Positions 51,684-61,473 of a stretch of DNA of 64,000 bases are shown here, in pieces (position 1 is the stretch's first letter; each line of letters opens with the position of its first letter). A program made the translations under genes and the position numbers. Under the pieces are notes generated by a model. The model was not told where the DNA came from. It did not search any database and saw nothing but the letters and a program-made list of their open reading frames with translations. The DNA comes from Lachnospiraceae bacterium UBA7086 (GTDB lineage: Bacteria > Bacillota > Clostridia > Lachnospirales > Lachnospiraceae): positions 1 through 64,000 of the forward strand of contig DKZA01000040.1 of the NCBI GenBank assembly GCA_002492525.1, read 5' to 3'.

Positions 51684-53198
51684 GTGGAAGACAATATTGT
51701 ATTGAAAATGAGAAATATCCACAAGATCTTCCCCGGAGTACGCGCCCTGCAGGGTGTGGACTTTACTCTGCGTAAAGGTGAAATTCATGCGCTTATGGGT
51801 GAGAACGGTGCCGGGAAATCAACACTGATCAAGGTTTTGACCGGTGTTTACGGCAAGGAGGAAGGTGAGATCTTTCTCGAAGGTAATGAGGGGGCAGTCA
51901 CGATCCACTCGCCTCAGGACGCACAGAAGATGGGAATCAGTACCGTGTATCAGGAGATTACGCTCTGCCCGAATCTTTCTGTTGCGGAGAACATGTTTAT
52001 CGGTCGTACCGCAGGGACGGTGCAGAACTGGAAAAAGATGAATACGGACACCGAGAAGATTTTACAGTCGTTAGATATTCCGGCGAAGCCGACACAGCAG
52101 CTGGAAAGCTGTTCTATTGCGGTGCAGCAGATGATCGCTATTGCGCGTGCGGTGGATATGGATTGTAAAGTATTGATTCTGGATGAGCCGACTTCATCCC
52201 TGGATGAGCAGGAAGTTGCCAAGCTGTTTAAATTGATGCGGGATCTTCGTTCCAGAGGTGTCGGCATCATTTTCGTTACCCATTTCCTGGATCAGGTCTA
52301 TGAAGTGTGTGACAGAATCACGGTTATGAGAGATGGTAAACTGGTGGGCGAGTATGAGATCAAGGATCTGCCTCGTGTCCAGTTGGTGTCTAAGATGCTT
52401 GGTAAAGAATTGGATGACTTGTCCGATATCAAGGGTGACCAGCAGGCATTTAAGAAAGAAGAAGGCGCGGTTCCTGTATTTGAGGCCGAGAACCTTGCAA
52501 GTGATGCGGGTATCAAACCCTTTGATTTCCATATCGATAAAGGTGAAGTCAATGGCTTTACCGGTCTGCTTGGTTCCGGACGAAGCGAATGTGTGCGTGC
52601 TATCTTTGGCGCCGATCATGTGACCAGCGGAAGCGTTAAAGTAAAAGGTAAGAGCGTCAAGATTTCCAAGCCGATCGATGCGATGAAGAATGGTATCGCA
52701 TATCTGCCTGAGGATCGTAAGATGGACGGTATCGTTGGCGATCTTTCCGTGCGTGATAATATTATCCTGGCACAGCAGGTTCTGAAAGGATTCTTTAAGC
52801 CTTTCTCCAAAGCGGAAGCCAATAAGGTTGCGGATGAATATATCAAACTGTTAAATATCAAGACCGCGTCCAAGGATACGCCGATTAAATCGCTTTCCGG
52901 CGGTAATCAGCAGAAGGTTATCCTGGCACGCTGGCTCTTTACCCATCCTGAGTATCTGATTCTTGACGAGCCCACCAGAGGTATCGACGTGGGTACGAAG
53001 GTAGATATCCAGAAACTTGTCTTAAAGCTGGCATCGGAGGGTATGAGCGTTACTTTCATCTCTTCCGAACTGGATGAGATGCTGCGTACCTGTTCGCGTC
53101 TGGTTGTTATGCGCGACCGTAAGATGGTAGGCGAACTGACAGGAGAAGATCTGAACCAGAAGACGGTTATGAGTACGATCGCAGGAGGTGATAAATAA
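51684..53198 (+). CDS. Sugar ABC transporter ATPase with two ABC domains
   Basis: Cytoplasmic ATPase of about 504 residues of the RbsA/AraG class. Domain 1: Walker A GENGAGKST, signature region SIAVQQMIAIARA, Walker B VLILDEPTSSLD. Domain 2: degenerate Walker A GLLGSGRSE, signature LSGGNQQKV, Walker B LILDEPTRGID. The start is GTG 51684, eight bases after GGAGGTGA; the longer frame from 51615 begins within the terminator. Stop and next start overlap as TAATG. It powers the two permeases that follow. Confidence 0.93.
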   Translation: MEDNIVLKMRNIHKIFPGVRALQGVDFTLRKGEIHALMGENGAGKSTLIKVLTGVYGKEEGEIFLEGNEGAVTIHSPQDAQKMGISTVYQEITLCPNLSVAENMFIGRTAGTVQNWKKMNTDTEKILQSLDIPAKPTQQLESCSIAVQQMIAIARAVDMDCKVLILDEPTSSLDEQEVAKLFKLMRDLRSRGVGIIFVTHFLDQVYEVCDRITVMRDGKLVGEYEIKDLPRVQLVSKMLGKELDDLSDIKGDQQAFKKEEGAVPVFEAENLASDAGIKPFDFHIDKGEVNGFTGLLGSGRSECVRAIFGADHVTSGSVKVKGKSVKISKPIDAMKNGIAYLPEDRKMDGIVGDLSVRDNIILAQQVLKGFFKPFSKAEANKVADEYIKLLNIKTASKDTPIKSLSGGNQQKVILARWLFTHPEYLILDEPTRGIDVGTKVDIQKLVLKLASEGMSVTFISSELDEMLRTCSRLVVMRDRKMVGELTGEDLNQKTVMSTIAGGDK

Positions 53199-54289
53199 TG
53201 GGAAAAGGGGAAACGGTGAAAGCCAATAATACCAATTTTTTAATGAAACTGGTTAGAAACCAGTGCTTTATCCCGCTGGCGGCACTCTTACTGTTGGTGG
53301 TGATCAATCTGGTCGCAGATCCCGGATTCTTTAAGATTTCACTGGGATATAATGCGGCAGGCAATCCGGTTCTGTCCGGCTTCCTGATTACAATCTTAGA
53401 CAGCGGTTCGGAACTTGCCATTCTGGCAATTGGAATGACCCTGGTAACGGCGGCTTCCGGTGGTCAGGATATCAGTGTGGGCGCGGCGGTTGCCATTGCG
53501 GGCAGTGTTCTTTTGCGTGTGCTGTGCGGTGAAAATTCCCGTCCGGAGACATTGCAGGCTCCCATCATTGTAGCATTTCTGGTAAGCTGTGTGGTGGCGA
53601 TGCTGTTTGGCGCTTTTAACGGTGTGCTGGTGGCTTATTTTAAGATTCAGCCCATGATCGCGACCCTGATTCTGTTTACGGCAGGACGTTCCATCGCGGC
53701 ATGGATCAACAACAATGAGCTGCCGGTTATCAGCGATCCCAGCTTTAAATATTACGGAGAATTTATACCGGGTATACCGATTCCGACACCGGTATTCATT
53801 GCAGCTATCTGTATTATTATCATTGGTATTGTATTGAAAGTGACTAATTTAAGAATTTATACACAGGCGGTTGGTATCAACCAGAGTTCCTCCAGACTGA
53901 ACGGTTTAAATCCGGCTTTGATCAAGGTATTGGCTTTTGTAATCCTTGGTCTGTGTGTGGCAGTGGTAGGTTTGATCAAGGTAAGCCGTATCTCTTCCAT
54001 CAACTATTCCGTTATTGCAAAGGATATTGAGATGGACGCCATTCTGGCGGTTGCCCTTGGCGGTAATGCGTTAAGCGGCGGTAAGTTCAATATGACGGCT
54101 TCCATTATTGGTGCTTATGTAATTCAGTTCCTGACGACCACACTGTATAAGTTCCAGGTGCAGTCGGATGCGCTCCCGGCGTATAAGGCTGTTGTGGTCA
54201 TCGTTCTGGTGGTAGTCAGTGCACCTACTGTGAGAGAGTATTTCTCCTCCCTCACCAAGAAACTGAAACTGAGTAAGGAGGTGGCATAA
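53198..54289 (+). CDS. Sugar ABC transporter permease 1 (YtfT/AraH-like)
   Basis: Membrane permease of 363 residues with about ten helices of the BPD_transp_2 family. The family motif GGQDISVGAAVAIAG is near residues 88-102, and ALGGNALSGGKFNMTASIIGA near 285-305. It overlaps the ATPase stop. With the next gene it would form a heterodimeric channel, as in YtfT-YjfF of the E. coli galactofuranose transporter; the ara genes around it suggest L-arabinose here. Confidence 0.92.
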   Translation: MGKGETVKANNTNFLMKLVRNQCFIPLAALLLLVVINLVADPGFFKISLGYNAAGNPVLSGFLITILDSGSELAILAIGMTLVTAASGGQDISVGAAVAIAGSVLLRVLCGENSRPETLQAPIIVAFLVSCVVAMLFGAFNGVLVAYFKIQPMIATLILFTAGRSIAAWINNNELPVISDPSFKYYGEFIPGIPIPTPVFIAAICIIIIGIVLKVTNLRIYTQAVGINQSSSRLNGLNPALIKVLAFVILGLCVAVVGLIKVSRISSINYSVIAKDIEMDAILAVALGGNALSGGKFNMTASIIGAYVIQFLTTTLYKFQVQSDALPAYKAVVVIVLVVVSAPTVREYFSSLTKKLKLSKEVA

Positions 54290-54291
54290 GT

Positions 54292-55365
54292 ATGGCTAAG
54301 ACAGATAAGAAAGCAGCGCCGGCAGGCAAAGGGTTTGCCAGTAAGCTACTGAATGTCAGTGACACGAACTTACTCCTCGGCATTACAATTATTGTGTTCT
54401 TCCTGATGTATATTGGCGCTATTGTATTTCAGGGATCTGGTTTCTTAAAACCGCAGACATTCTTTAACATCTTGAATAATAATGCAGCACTGATCATTCT
54501 GGCGTGCGGCCTGAGCCTTGTAATGATCACCGGCGGAATCGATATTTCCGTGGGCGGTATTACGGCACTGATCAGTATGTGCTGTGCTGTGTATCTTGAT
54601 TATAAGGGTGGTAATGTTTATGTATCTGTACTGATTGCACTGGCGATCGGTCTGGCGTTTGGCCTCTTTCAGGGCTTTTTGGTGGCCTATTTGGATATTC
54701 AGCCTTTCATCGTAACGCTGGCAGGTATGTTCTTTGCAAGAGGTATGACCACCATTGTAAATACCAAGCCTTTTAATGTAGAGAATGAGGCGTTTAAAGC
54801 ACTGAAGATGACACGTATCATCATACCCGGTATGGGTTCCGTGAATAAAAAGGGTGTATATATCAATGCGTACATAGAAATCGGCGTGGTTGTTGCGCTC
54901 CTCGTAGTGATCGTTATGTTCTGTCTGCTCAGATGGACTAAGCTTGGCCGTTCCTTCTATGCGGTGGGCGGTAATATGCAGAGTGCCCTGATGCTTGGTA
55001 TCAATGTGAAGAGAACAAAGTTCATCTCTCACGTGATCTGCGGTCTTCTGGCAGGAATCGGCGGTTTCGTCTACTTCCTGCATGTGGGTTCCGGTTCTGC
55101 ATCCCATGCGTCCGGTGCCGAGATGGACGCGATTGCTTCTTCCATTATCGGCGGTACGATGCTGACGGGTGGTGTGGGTAATATTGTCGGTACCTTCTTC
55201 GGCGTGTTATCCCTGAGCACGATTCAGAATATTGTGTCTTCTGCAGGTTTTGACGAAGCATGGTGGACGGGTATTACAAGAGCGGTTATGCTCTGCCTGT
55301 TCCTGGTAGTCCAGAGCGTGGTTATGTCTGCGAGGAAGAAGAGAATGGCGGAAGCCAAAAATTAA
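54292..55365 (+). CDS. Sugar ABC transporter permease 2 (YjfF/AraH-like)
   Basis: Second permease, 357 residues, about ten helices. The family motif GGIDISVGGITALIS is near residues 83-97, and IIGGTMLTGGVGNIVGTFFG near 282-301. AAGGAGGTGG lies just before it, inside the end of the previous gene, only two bases after whose stop it begins. It closes the transporter operon ahead of a strong terminator. Confidence 0.92.
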   Translation: MAKTDKKAAPAGKGFASKLLNVSDTNLLLGITIIVFFLMYIGAIVFQGSGFLKPQTFFNILNNNAALIILACGLSLVMITGGIDISVGGITALISMCCAVYLDYKGGNVYVSVLIALAIGLAFGLFQGFLVAYLDIQPFIVTLAGMFFARGMTTIVNTKPFNVENEAFKALKMTRIIIPGMGSVNKKGVYINAYIEIGVVVALLVVIVMFCLLRWTKLGRSFYAVGGNMQSALMLGINVKRTKFISHVICGLLAGIGGFVYFLHVGSGSASHASGAEMDAIASSIIGGTMLTGGVGNIVGTFFGVLSLSTIQNIVSSAGFDEAWWTGITRAVMLCLFLVVQSVVMSARKKRMAEAKN

Positions 55366-55386
55366 TTTTTCATACATAAATACAAG

Positions 55387-55427
55387 CTGCCGGATCGGTG
55401 ATATCCATTGCCGGCCGGCAGTTTTTT
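55387..55427 (+). terminator. Rho-independent terminator of the transporter operon
   Basis: CTGCCGG (55387-55393) pairs with CCGGCAG (55415-55421), followed by TTTTTT (55422-55427). The loop contains further pairing bases. Confidence 0.85.
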
Positions 55428-55559
55428 ATCAAAATGCATCTGCCGGATGATAGGAAATAGGAATAAAGCAGGTCTATCCTTATATCTGAAAGTGTGATAT
55501 GATTGATATAGCTATTTAGGGGTTTCGGATAACAACAGATAGAAAGGAAGGACCTTAGG

Positions 55560-57278
55560 ATGAAGAGAATAGGGTTTAAATTTGCGTCGGCAATCATGGT
55601 GCTCGCATTGATTGGAATCATATCGTTGGGCATACTTGCAAACAGCCTGACAGCGATTACAACAGGCAGTCAACAGGTTATGAACAATGAAGTGGAGAAG
55701 ATTAATCTGATCCATGGAATTTATGAAGACTATCTGGATATGTATATGAACGTGTACGCTCATATCAATGCGAAACTCTTAAGATCGATGGACAAAAAAA
55801 GCGAGGCGATTATGGAATCCCGTGAAGAAATGTGGCAGTATATGGAAGCATATAGGGCCGGCATTACTTCCGCAGAAGTAGAGGAGACCTATGCTCTGCT
55901 AGAGAGCAGACTGCGTAATTTTGACAGTTATGTGGATGCGGTCTTAGAGGCCAGCAGAGAAGATGATAAGGAAAGGGCCAATGCCCTTGTAGCCAATAAT
56001 CTGGGGATGCTCAATGGCACCATTGACACCAATATGAACAAACTCCTTGAATATTCTGCGGCGGAGTTGGATTCCAGCAAGGCCGTATTACGGCAGCAGG
56101 CAGATCAGTCTTATACGGTGATTATCGTAGTCATCGTGTTGCTTGTCGTGGCGGCGGTTCTGGTGACGATTATTGCAATTCGTGTTATTGTGGTGCCGAT
56201 TCGTAAGATTGCGACAGCGATCAACGGCATGATTGAAGACATTCACAATGGTCAGGGAAGTCTGACTGAGAGAGTGCCGGTGCAGACCAAAGATGAAATA
56301 TCGACACTGGCGAGGGGTGTCAATGAGTTTTTGGATATTTTGCAGGAAATGATCGGCGGCGTGATTTCCTGTAGTGAGGAAATAGATTTACAGCAAAAAA
56401 GTGTCAATGAAGTAGTGGAGGAGACAAACCGAAGTGCCAGCGAAACCTCCGCTACCATGCAGCAGCTTGCAGCCAGCATACAGGAAGTATCTGCCACCGC
56501 AGCCTATGTCAATGAGAATACCAGACAGGCACAGGAGTCTGTAGGAGAGATGGTCGATAAGGCTGTAAACGGGACGAAGTTTGCAGAAGAGATCAGGAGC
56601 CGGGCGGAAGAACTCAGGAAACTTGCCCAGGAAAGCAAAGAGACGGCCAGTCAGATGATTCGGGAATTCGACGTGGCATTGCAGGCCTCCATTGAGGACA
56701 GCCATCAGATAGAAAATATCGGTAGTCTGACGGGTGATATCTTAAGTATTGCTTCCAAGACGAACCTTCTGGCGCTCAATGCTTCTATTGAAGCGGCAAG
56801 AGCGGGAGAGGCAGGGAAAGGATTCGCAGTGGTTGCCGATGAGATCCGTGTATTGGCGGATGGTTCCAAAGAGACGGCCAATAACATTCAGCAGATTTCC
56901 AAGGGCGTAGTGGATGCTGTTAGGAAGCTGGCGGACAATGCCAATAATCTGGTTAATTTCATTAATGAGAGAATCCTGCCTGACTATGAGATTCTGGAGC
57001 AGACCGGAGAACAGTATCTGAACGACTCTATTACGGTGGATCAGATCATGGGTGAGATGCGGGATTCCATGGAAAACATCGGTGGAATGATGCATGATGT
57101 GGCACAGTCCAATGAAAATATTACCAACAACGTTCAGGAGAGTGCTCAGGGCGTTACGGGTGTAGTTGGTAATACGACAGCGCTGGTTGATAATATGCAG
57201 AACATTATAGGCGCACTGGATCAGGTGTCCAACGTGATCAGCCATTTATCGGAACAGACGGCTTGCTTTCAGGCTTAG
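55560..57278 (+). CDS. Methyl-accepting chemotaxis protein
   Basis: Chemoreceptor of 572 residues. A helix at about 8-30, a helical-bundle extracellular sensor domain (about 35-185), a second helix (about 186-210), a HAMP domain (about 210-265), and a long coiled-coil signalling domain follow in order. The conserved tip reads SIASKTNLLALNASIEAARAGEAGKGFAVVADEIRVLA. It sits between the arabinose transporter and araA, so its attractant may be arabinose or its loaded binding protein. GAAAGGAAGGA precedes the start. Terminators on both sides make it a separate transcript. Confidence 0.93.
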   Translation: MKRIGFKFASAIMVLALIGIISLGILANSLTAITTGSQQVMNNEVEKINLIHGIYEDYLDMYMNVYAHINAKLLRSMDKKSEAIMESREEMWQYMEAYRAGITSAEVEETYALLESRLRNFDSYVDAVLEASREDDKERANALVANNLGMLNGTIDTNMNKLLEYSAAELDSSKAVLRQQADQSYTVIIVVIVLLVVAAVLVTIIAIRVIVVPIRKIATAINGMIEDIHNGQGSLTERVPVQTKDEISTLARGVNEFLDILQEMIGGVISCSEEIDLQQKSVNEVVEETNRSASETSATMQQLAASIQEVSATAAYVNENTRQAQESVGEMVDKAVNGTKFAEEIRSRAEELRKLAQESKETASQMIREFDVALQASIEDSHQIENIGSLTGDILSIASKTNLLALNASIEAARAGEAGKGFAVVADEIRVLADGSKETANNIQQISKGVVDAVRKLADNANNLVNFINERILPDYEILEQTGEQYLNDSITVDQIMGEMRDSMENIGGMMHDVAQSNENITNNVQESAQGVTGVVGNTTALVDNMQNIIGALDQVSNVISHLSEQTACFQA

Positions 57279-57311
57279 ATAATGGCGTCTTACAGGATTG
57301 GATGAGTTTAG

Positions 57312-57338
57312 GGGCTGCCTTATAGGCGGCCCTTTTTT
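57312..57338 (+). terminator. Terminator after the chemoreceptor gene
   Basis: GGGCTGCCT (57312-57320) pairs with AGGCGGCCC (57324-57332), with one G-T pair, followed by TTTTTT. It ends only 24 bases before the araA start codon, so araA transcripts from upstream must pass it. Confidence 0.85.
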
Positions 57339-57361
57339 AGAAAAATATGGAGGGTGATAAT

Positions 57362-58855
57362 ATGAGCACAGCAAAGAATTACAAGTTTTGGTTCTGTACA
57401 GGGTCTCAGGATTTATATGGAGACGAGTGCCTGAGAAAAGTAGCAGATCATTCTGCTAAGATCGTGGAAGGATTAAATGCCTCCGGTAATCTGCCTTTTG
57501 AAGTAGTATTAAAGCCTACGCTGATCAGTCAGGCTTCTATCCGTCAGACATTCAATGACGCGAACAACGATCCCGATTGTGCAGGCGTGATCACATGGAT
57601 GCACACATTTTCTCCGGCTAAGATGTGGATTCTGGGTTTGAAAGAATTCAGGAAACCTTTATGCCATCTGCATACACAGTTTAACGAAGAGCTTCCCTAT
57701 GATACCATTGACATGGATTTCATGAATGAAAATCAGTCCGCACACGGAGACAGAGAGTATGGACATATTGTGAGCCGTATGGGTATTGAACGTAAAATTA
57801 TTGTGGGACATTGGGCCAATGAACGTGTACAAAAGCAGTTGGGAAGCTGGATGCGTACGGCGCTTGGCGTAATTGAATCCTCCCATATCCGTGTGTGCCG
57901 TTTCGGTGATAATATGAACAATGTCGCCGTGACAGAGGGCGATAAGGTAGAAGCGCAGATTAAGTTTGGCTGGGAGATTGATCATTACTGTGTCAACGAC
58001 CTGGTGGAATATGTGGATGCCGTGCCTCAGGGCGAGGTCAATGCGCTGGTAGACGAGTATTACAGCAAATATAAGATCATTGACGAAGGCAGAGATCTGG
58101 ACGAGTTCAGGAAACATGTAGCAGTACAGGCACAGCAGGAAATCGGTATTGAGAAATTCCTGGTGGAGAACGATTATCATGCGATCGTGACACACTTTGG
58201 AATGTTAGGCGGTTTAAAACAGCTTCCGGGACTTTCCATTCAGAGATTGATGGAGAAAGGTTACGGTTTTGGTGCGGAGGGCGACTGGAAGGTGGCGGCC
58301 ATGGTTCGCATGATGAAACTGATGACGGCGGATATCAAAGATGCAAAGGGCACTTCTATGATGGAAGACTATACTTACAATCTGGTGCCCGGCAAAGAGG
58401 GTATTTTACAGGCGCATATGCTGGAAGTATGTCCTTCCGTGGCTGATGGCGAGATCGGCATTAAAGTCTGCCCGCTGTCTATGGGCAACAGAGAGGATCC
58501 TGCTCGTCTGGTATTTACTTCCAAGACAGGGCCGGCAGTGGCATGTTCCCTGATAGATCTGGGTACTCGGTTCAGACTGCTTATCAATGCGGTAGATTGT
58601 AAGAAAGTGGAGAAACCGATGCCGAAGCTGCCTGTGGGCACGGCGTTCTGGACACCTCAGCCTAATCTGGAGATTGGCGCGACTGCATGGATACTGGCAG
58701 GCGGCGCACATCATACCGCATTTTCTTACGATCTTAGCGTAGATCAGATGGTGGACTGGGCGGCTGCTATGGGTATTGAGAGTGTGGTAATTGACAAAGA
58801 TACCACCATCAGAGGCATCAAGAACGAGTTAAGATGGAATGAAGCAGCATTTTAA
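57362..58855 (+). CDS. araA: L-arabinose isomerase
   Basis: Cytoplasmic enzyme of 497 residues that converts L-arabinose to L-ribulose. Family motifs include FWFCTGSQDLYGDE at the N-terminus, GVITWMHTFSPAKMWI, LCHLHTQFNEELPYDTIDMDFMNENQSAHGDREYG, THFGMLGGLKQLPGLSIQRLM and AGGAHHTAFSY near the end; Mn2+ ligands are the conserved Glu and His residues of these blocks. The length matches the family. GGAGGGTGA sets the start at 57362. It is followed by the araB-like, araD, transketolase and rpe genes. AraR is the probable repressor. Confidence 0.97.
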   Translation: MSTAKNYKFWFCTGSQDLYGDECLRKVADHSAKIVEGLNASGNLPFEVVLKPTLISQASIRQTFNDANNDPDCAGVITWMHTFSPAKMWILGLKEFRKPLCHLHTQFNEELPYDTIDMDFMNENQSAHGDREYGHIVSRMGIERKIIVGHWANERVQKQLGSWMRTALGVIESSHIRVCRFGDNMNNVAVTEGDKVEAQIKFGWEIDHYCVNDLVEYVDAVPQGEVNALVDEYYSKYKIIDEGRDLDEFRKHVAVQAQQEIGIEKFLVENDYHAIVTHFGMLGGLKQLPGLSIQRLMEKGYGFGAEGDWKVAAMVRMMKLMTADIKDAKGTSMMEDYTYNLVPGKEGILQAHMLEVCPSVADGEIGIKVCPLSMGNREDPARLVFTSKTGPAVACSLIDLGTRFRLLINAVDCKKVEKPMPKLPVGTAFWTPQPNLEIGATAWILAGGAHHTAFSYDLSVDQMVDWAAAMGIESVVIDKDTTIRGIKNELRWNEAAF

Positions 58856-58936
58856 AAGGGTATGAAACAGGGCTGTAATAAGATTACAGCCCTGAGGATG
58901 AATGTAAGATATATTTCAAGAATCAGGAGGTATGAA

Positions 58937-60529
58937 ATGGGAGCAAAAGAAACGATTGCAAATGGGAAAGCTGTATTGGGTATTGAGTTTGGATCAACCC
59001 GTATTAAGGCAGTGCTGGTGGACGAGAAGAACAAGCCGATCGCGTCCGGCGCACACGACTGGGAGAACAGGCTGGAGAATGGGATCTGGACATACAGCCT
59101 GGATGATATCTGGAACGGTCTGCAGGACTGCTACAAGAAACTGGCTGAGGATGTGGAGGCACAGTACGGCGAGAAACTTACCAAGATCGGTGCCATCGGA
59201 TTCAGCGCGATGATGCACGGTTATATGGCCTTTAATGAGAAGGATGAACTGATGGTGCCTTTCCGTACCTGGAGAAATACCATCACAGAGGAGGCATCCA
59301 ATAAGCTGACCACACTCTTTAATTATCATATTCCCCAGAGATGGACGATCGCCCATCTGTATCAGGCAATCTTAAATGGGGAAGAGCATGTGGCAGACCT
59401 TAAGTTCGTGATCACATTGGCAGGCTATATCCACTGGAAACTCACAGGTGAGAAGGTTGTGGGTGTAGGGGAAGCTTCCGGTATGTTCCCGATCGACATT
59501 GCCACAGGGCAGTTTAATGAAAAGATGATTCAGCAGTTTGATGAGACTGTAGCAGACAAGAAATATGCCTGGAAGTTAAAAGATGTACTGCCTAAAGTTT
59601 ATACGGCAGGAGAACAGGCAGGAGCGCTGACAGAGGAAGGCGCGAAACTCTTAGATCCTACAGGCACATTGCAGGCAGGCGTGCCTTTCTGCCCGCCCGA
59701 AGGCGATGCAGGCACAGGTATGGCGGCAACCAACAGCGTGGCGCAACGTACCGGTAACGTATCCGCAGGTACCAGTGTATTCGGTATGATCGTCATGGAA
59801 AAAGAGCTGTCCAAGGTGTACGATGAGATCGATCTGGTAACCACCCCTGACGGCAGCCTGGTGGCTATGGTGCACTGCAATAACTGTACTTCCGATTTAA
59901 ATGCCTGGGTGAATCTGTTTAAAGAATATTCTGAAGTGATGGGTATGAAAGTGGATATGAACGACTTGTACGGCAATCTTTACCGTAAAGCGCTGGAGGG
60001 CGACGATGACTGCGGCGGTCTGCTGGCGTACAACTATTTCTCCGGCGAACATGTGACAGGCTTTAATGAAGGCCGTCCGCTGTTTGTGCGTACACCCGAT
60101 GCCAAGTTTAACCTGGCCAACTTTATGAGAACCCATCTCTTTACTTCCCTTGGCGCGTTAAAGACCGGACTGGATATCCTGTTGAAGGAAGAAGGCGTTC
60201 GTGTGGATGAGATTTTAGGACACGGCGGACTGTTCAAGACCAAAGGCGTGGGTCAGAGTATCCTGGCGGCGGCAATCGATGCACCGGTAAGCGTTATGGA
60301 GACAGCCGGAGAAGGCGGCGCATGGGGGATTGCCCTGCTTGCTTCTTATATGATCAATAAGGGCGCAGATGAAAGCCTGGCGGCTTTCCTGGATAACGAA
60401 GTCTTTGCAGGACAGAAGGGTGAGAAGTTGGAGCCTGTGGAGAAGGACGTGAAGGGCTTTAATGAATTTATGAAGCGCTACAGTGCGGGACTTGCCATCG
60501 AGAGAGCGGCAGTGGAGAATCTGAAATAA
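58937..60529 (+). CDS. araB: FGGY-family L-ribulokinase
   Basis: Sugar kinase of 530 residues that would phosphorylate L-ribulose. The FGGY N-terminal motif is VLGIEFGSTRIKAVLVDE, and the C-terminal ATP site includes HGGLFKTKGVGQSILAAAIDAPVSV and GEGGAWGIALLAS. Residues GDAGTGMAATNSV and NVSAGTSVFG belong to the phosphate region. It differs from classical AraB and resembles the xylulokinase-like form found in Clostridia, but its place between araA and araD supports ribulokinase. AGGAGG lies six bases before ATG 58937; another ATG at 58932 is out of frame. Confidence 0.87.
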   Translation: MGAKETIANGKAVLGIEFGSTRIKAVLVDEKNKPIASGAHDWENRLENGIWTYSLDDIWNGLQDCYKKLAEDVEAQYGEKLTKIGAIGFSAMMHGYMAFNEKDELMVPFRTWRNTITEEASNKLTTLFNYHIPQRWTIAHLYQAILNGEEHVADLKFVITLAGYIHWKLTGEKVVGVGEASGMFPIDIATGQFNEKMIQQFDETVADKKYAWKLKDVLPKVYTAGEQAGALTEEGAKLLDPTGTLQAGVPFCPPEGDAGTGMAATNSVAQRTGNVSAGTSVFGMIVMEKELSKVYDEIDLVTTPDGSLVAMVHCNNCTSDLNAWVNLFKEYSEVMGMKVDMNDLYGNLYRKALEGDDDCGGLLAYNYFSGEHVTGFNEGRPLFVRTPDAKFNLANFMRTHLFTSLGALKTGLDILLKEEGVRVDEILGHGGLFKTKGVGQSILAAAIDAPVSVMETAGEGGAWGIALLASYMINKGADESLAAFLDNEVFAGQKGEKLEPVEKDVKGFNEFMKRYSAGLAIERAAVENLK

Positions 60530-60531
60530 TA

Positions 60532-60597
60532 AAGTGAAAAGAACTTCTAAAGCTTGGCAGCAGAGGCTGCCTCGCTAAGAAGTTCTATGTTTCACTT
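60532..60597 (+). other. Long three-part hairpin between araB and araD
   Basis: AAGTGAAA (60532-60539) with TTTCACTT (60590-60597), AGAACTTCT (60540-60548) with AGAAGTTCT (60578-60586), and GGCAG (60556-60560) with CTGCC (60567-60571) form one nested structure. It starts three bases after the araB stop. No T-run follows, so it probably controls mRNA processing or stability. Confidence 0.8.
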
Positions 60598-60676
60598 AGG
60601 AAAATACCTTGAAATACGGGTATTCTCCGTACAGATCATGACGGTTAGTGTGAATGAAACGGAATGGAGGAAAAAG

Positions 60677-61375
60677 ATGCTAGAGGAATTAAAGAAACGG
60701 GTTTATGAGGCAAATATGCTTCTTCCTAAATATGAACTGGTTACTTTTACCTGGGGTAACGTGAGTGAGATTGACCGTGAGAGCGGTATCTTTGCGATCA
60801 AGCCAAGCGGTGTTGACTATGACAAGCTGACGCCCGATGATATGGTGCTTATGGATTTAAATGGCAATAAGGTGGAGGGGAAATATAATCCCTCTTCCGA
60901 TACGGCTACCCATCTGGAACTTTATAAAGCGTATCCGGAGATTGGCGGGGTGGTGCACACTCATTCTTCCTATGCCACCAGCTGGGCACAGGCGGGCAGG
61001 AGCATCCCCTGCTACGGCACCACCCATGCAGACTATTTCTATGGGGAGATTCCCTGCCTGCGCTGTCTTAACGAGGAGGAGATTGCGGACGCCTATGAGA
61101 AGAATACGGGTCTTCTGATCGTCAGTGAGTTCAAGAGAATGGATAAAGATCCGGCGGCCGTACCGGCAGTACTGTGTAAGAATCACGGGCCTTTTGCCTG
61201 GGGAAAAGATGCCCATGAGGCAGTACACAATGCAGTAGTGTTAGAGGAAGTGGCAAAGATGGCCTACCGTGCGGAGACCATTAATGCCAGGATACAGCCC
61301 GCACCCCAGGAGCTGCAGGATAAGCATTATTACCGGAAACATGGTGCCAATGCATATTATGGACAAAGTAAATAA
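60677..61375 (+). CDS. araD: L-ribulose-5-phosphate 4-epimerase
   Basis: Class II aldolase-fold epimerase of 232 residues converting L-ribulose-5-phosphate to D-xylulose-5-phosphate. The zinc ligands are in VVHTHSSYATSWAQ (two His) and KNHGPFAWG (third His). GNVSEIDRESGIFAIKPSGVDYDKL binds the phosphate, and YRKHGANAYYGQ ends the protein as in AraD. GGAGGA precedes ATG 60677; the long open frame upstream crosses the hairpin and is not coding. Confidence 0.96.
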   Translation: MLEELKKRVYEANMLLPKYELVTFTWGNVSEIDRESGIFAIKPSGVDYDKLTPDDMVLMDLNGNKVEGKYNPSSDTATHLELYKAYPEIGGVVHTHSSYATSWAQAGRSIPCYGTTHADYFYGEIPCLRCLNEEEIADAYEKNTGLLIVSEFKRMDKDPAAVPAVLCKNHGPFAWGKDAHEAVHNAVVLEEVAKMAYRAETINARIQPAPQELQDKHYYRKHGANAYYGQSK

Positions 61376-61380
61376 TTAGA

Positions 61381-61420
61381 AATCAGAGCGCAAGTTTTGT
61401 ATAGTGACTTGCGCCTGATT
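61381..61420. other. Hairpin between araD and transketolase genes
   Basis: AATCAG (61381-61386) and GCGCAAGT (61388-61395) pair with ACTTGCGC (61407-61414) and CTGATT (61415-61420), with one bulged A. There is no T-run. TATGAT a few bases later may be a -10 box for the transketolase genes. Confidence 0.65.
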
Positions 61421-61473
61421 GTGTTATGATAGTGATAGGAAAAGATACACAAATATATTTATGGAGGTTGGCG

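Noticed and set aside
55430..55560. Sigma-D (flagellar) promoter before the chemoreceptor gene
   Set aside because: TAAA and GGATAAC are present, but not with the spacing needed for a TAAA-N15-GCCGATAA promoter.
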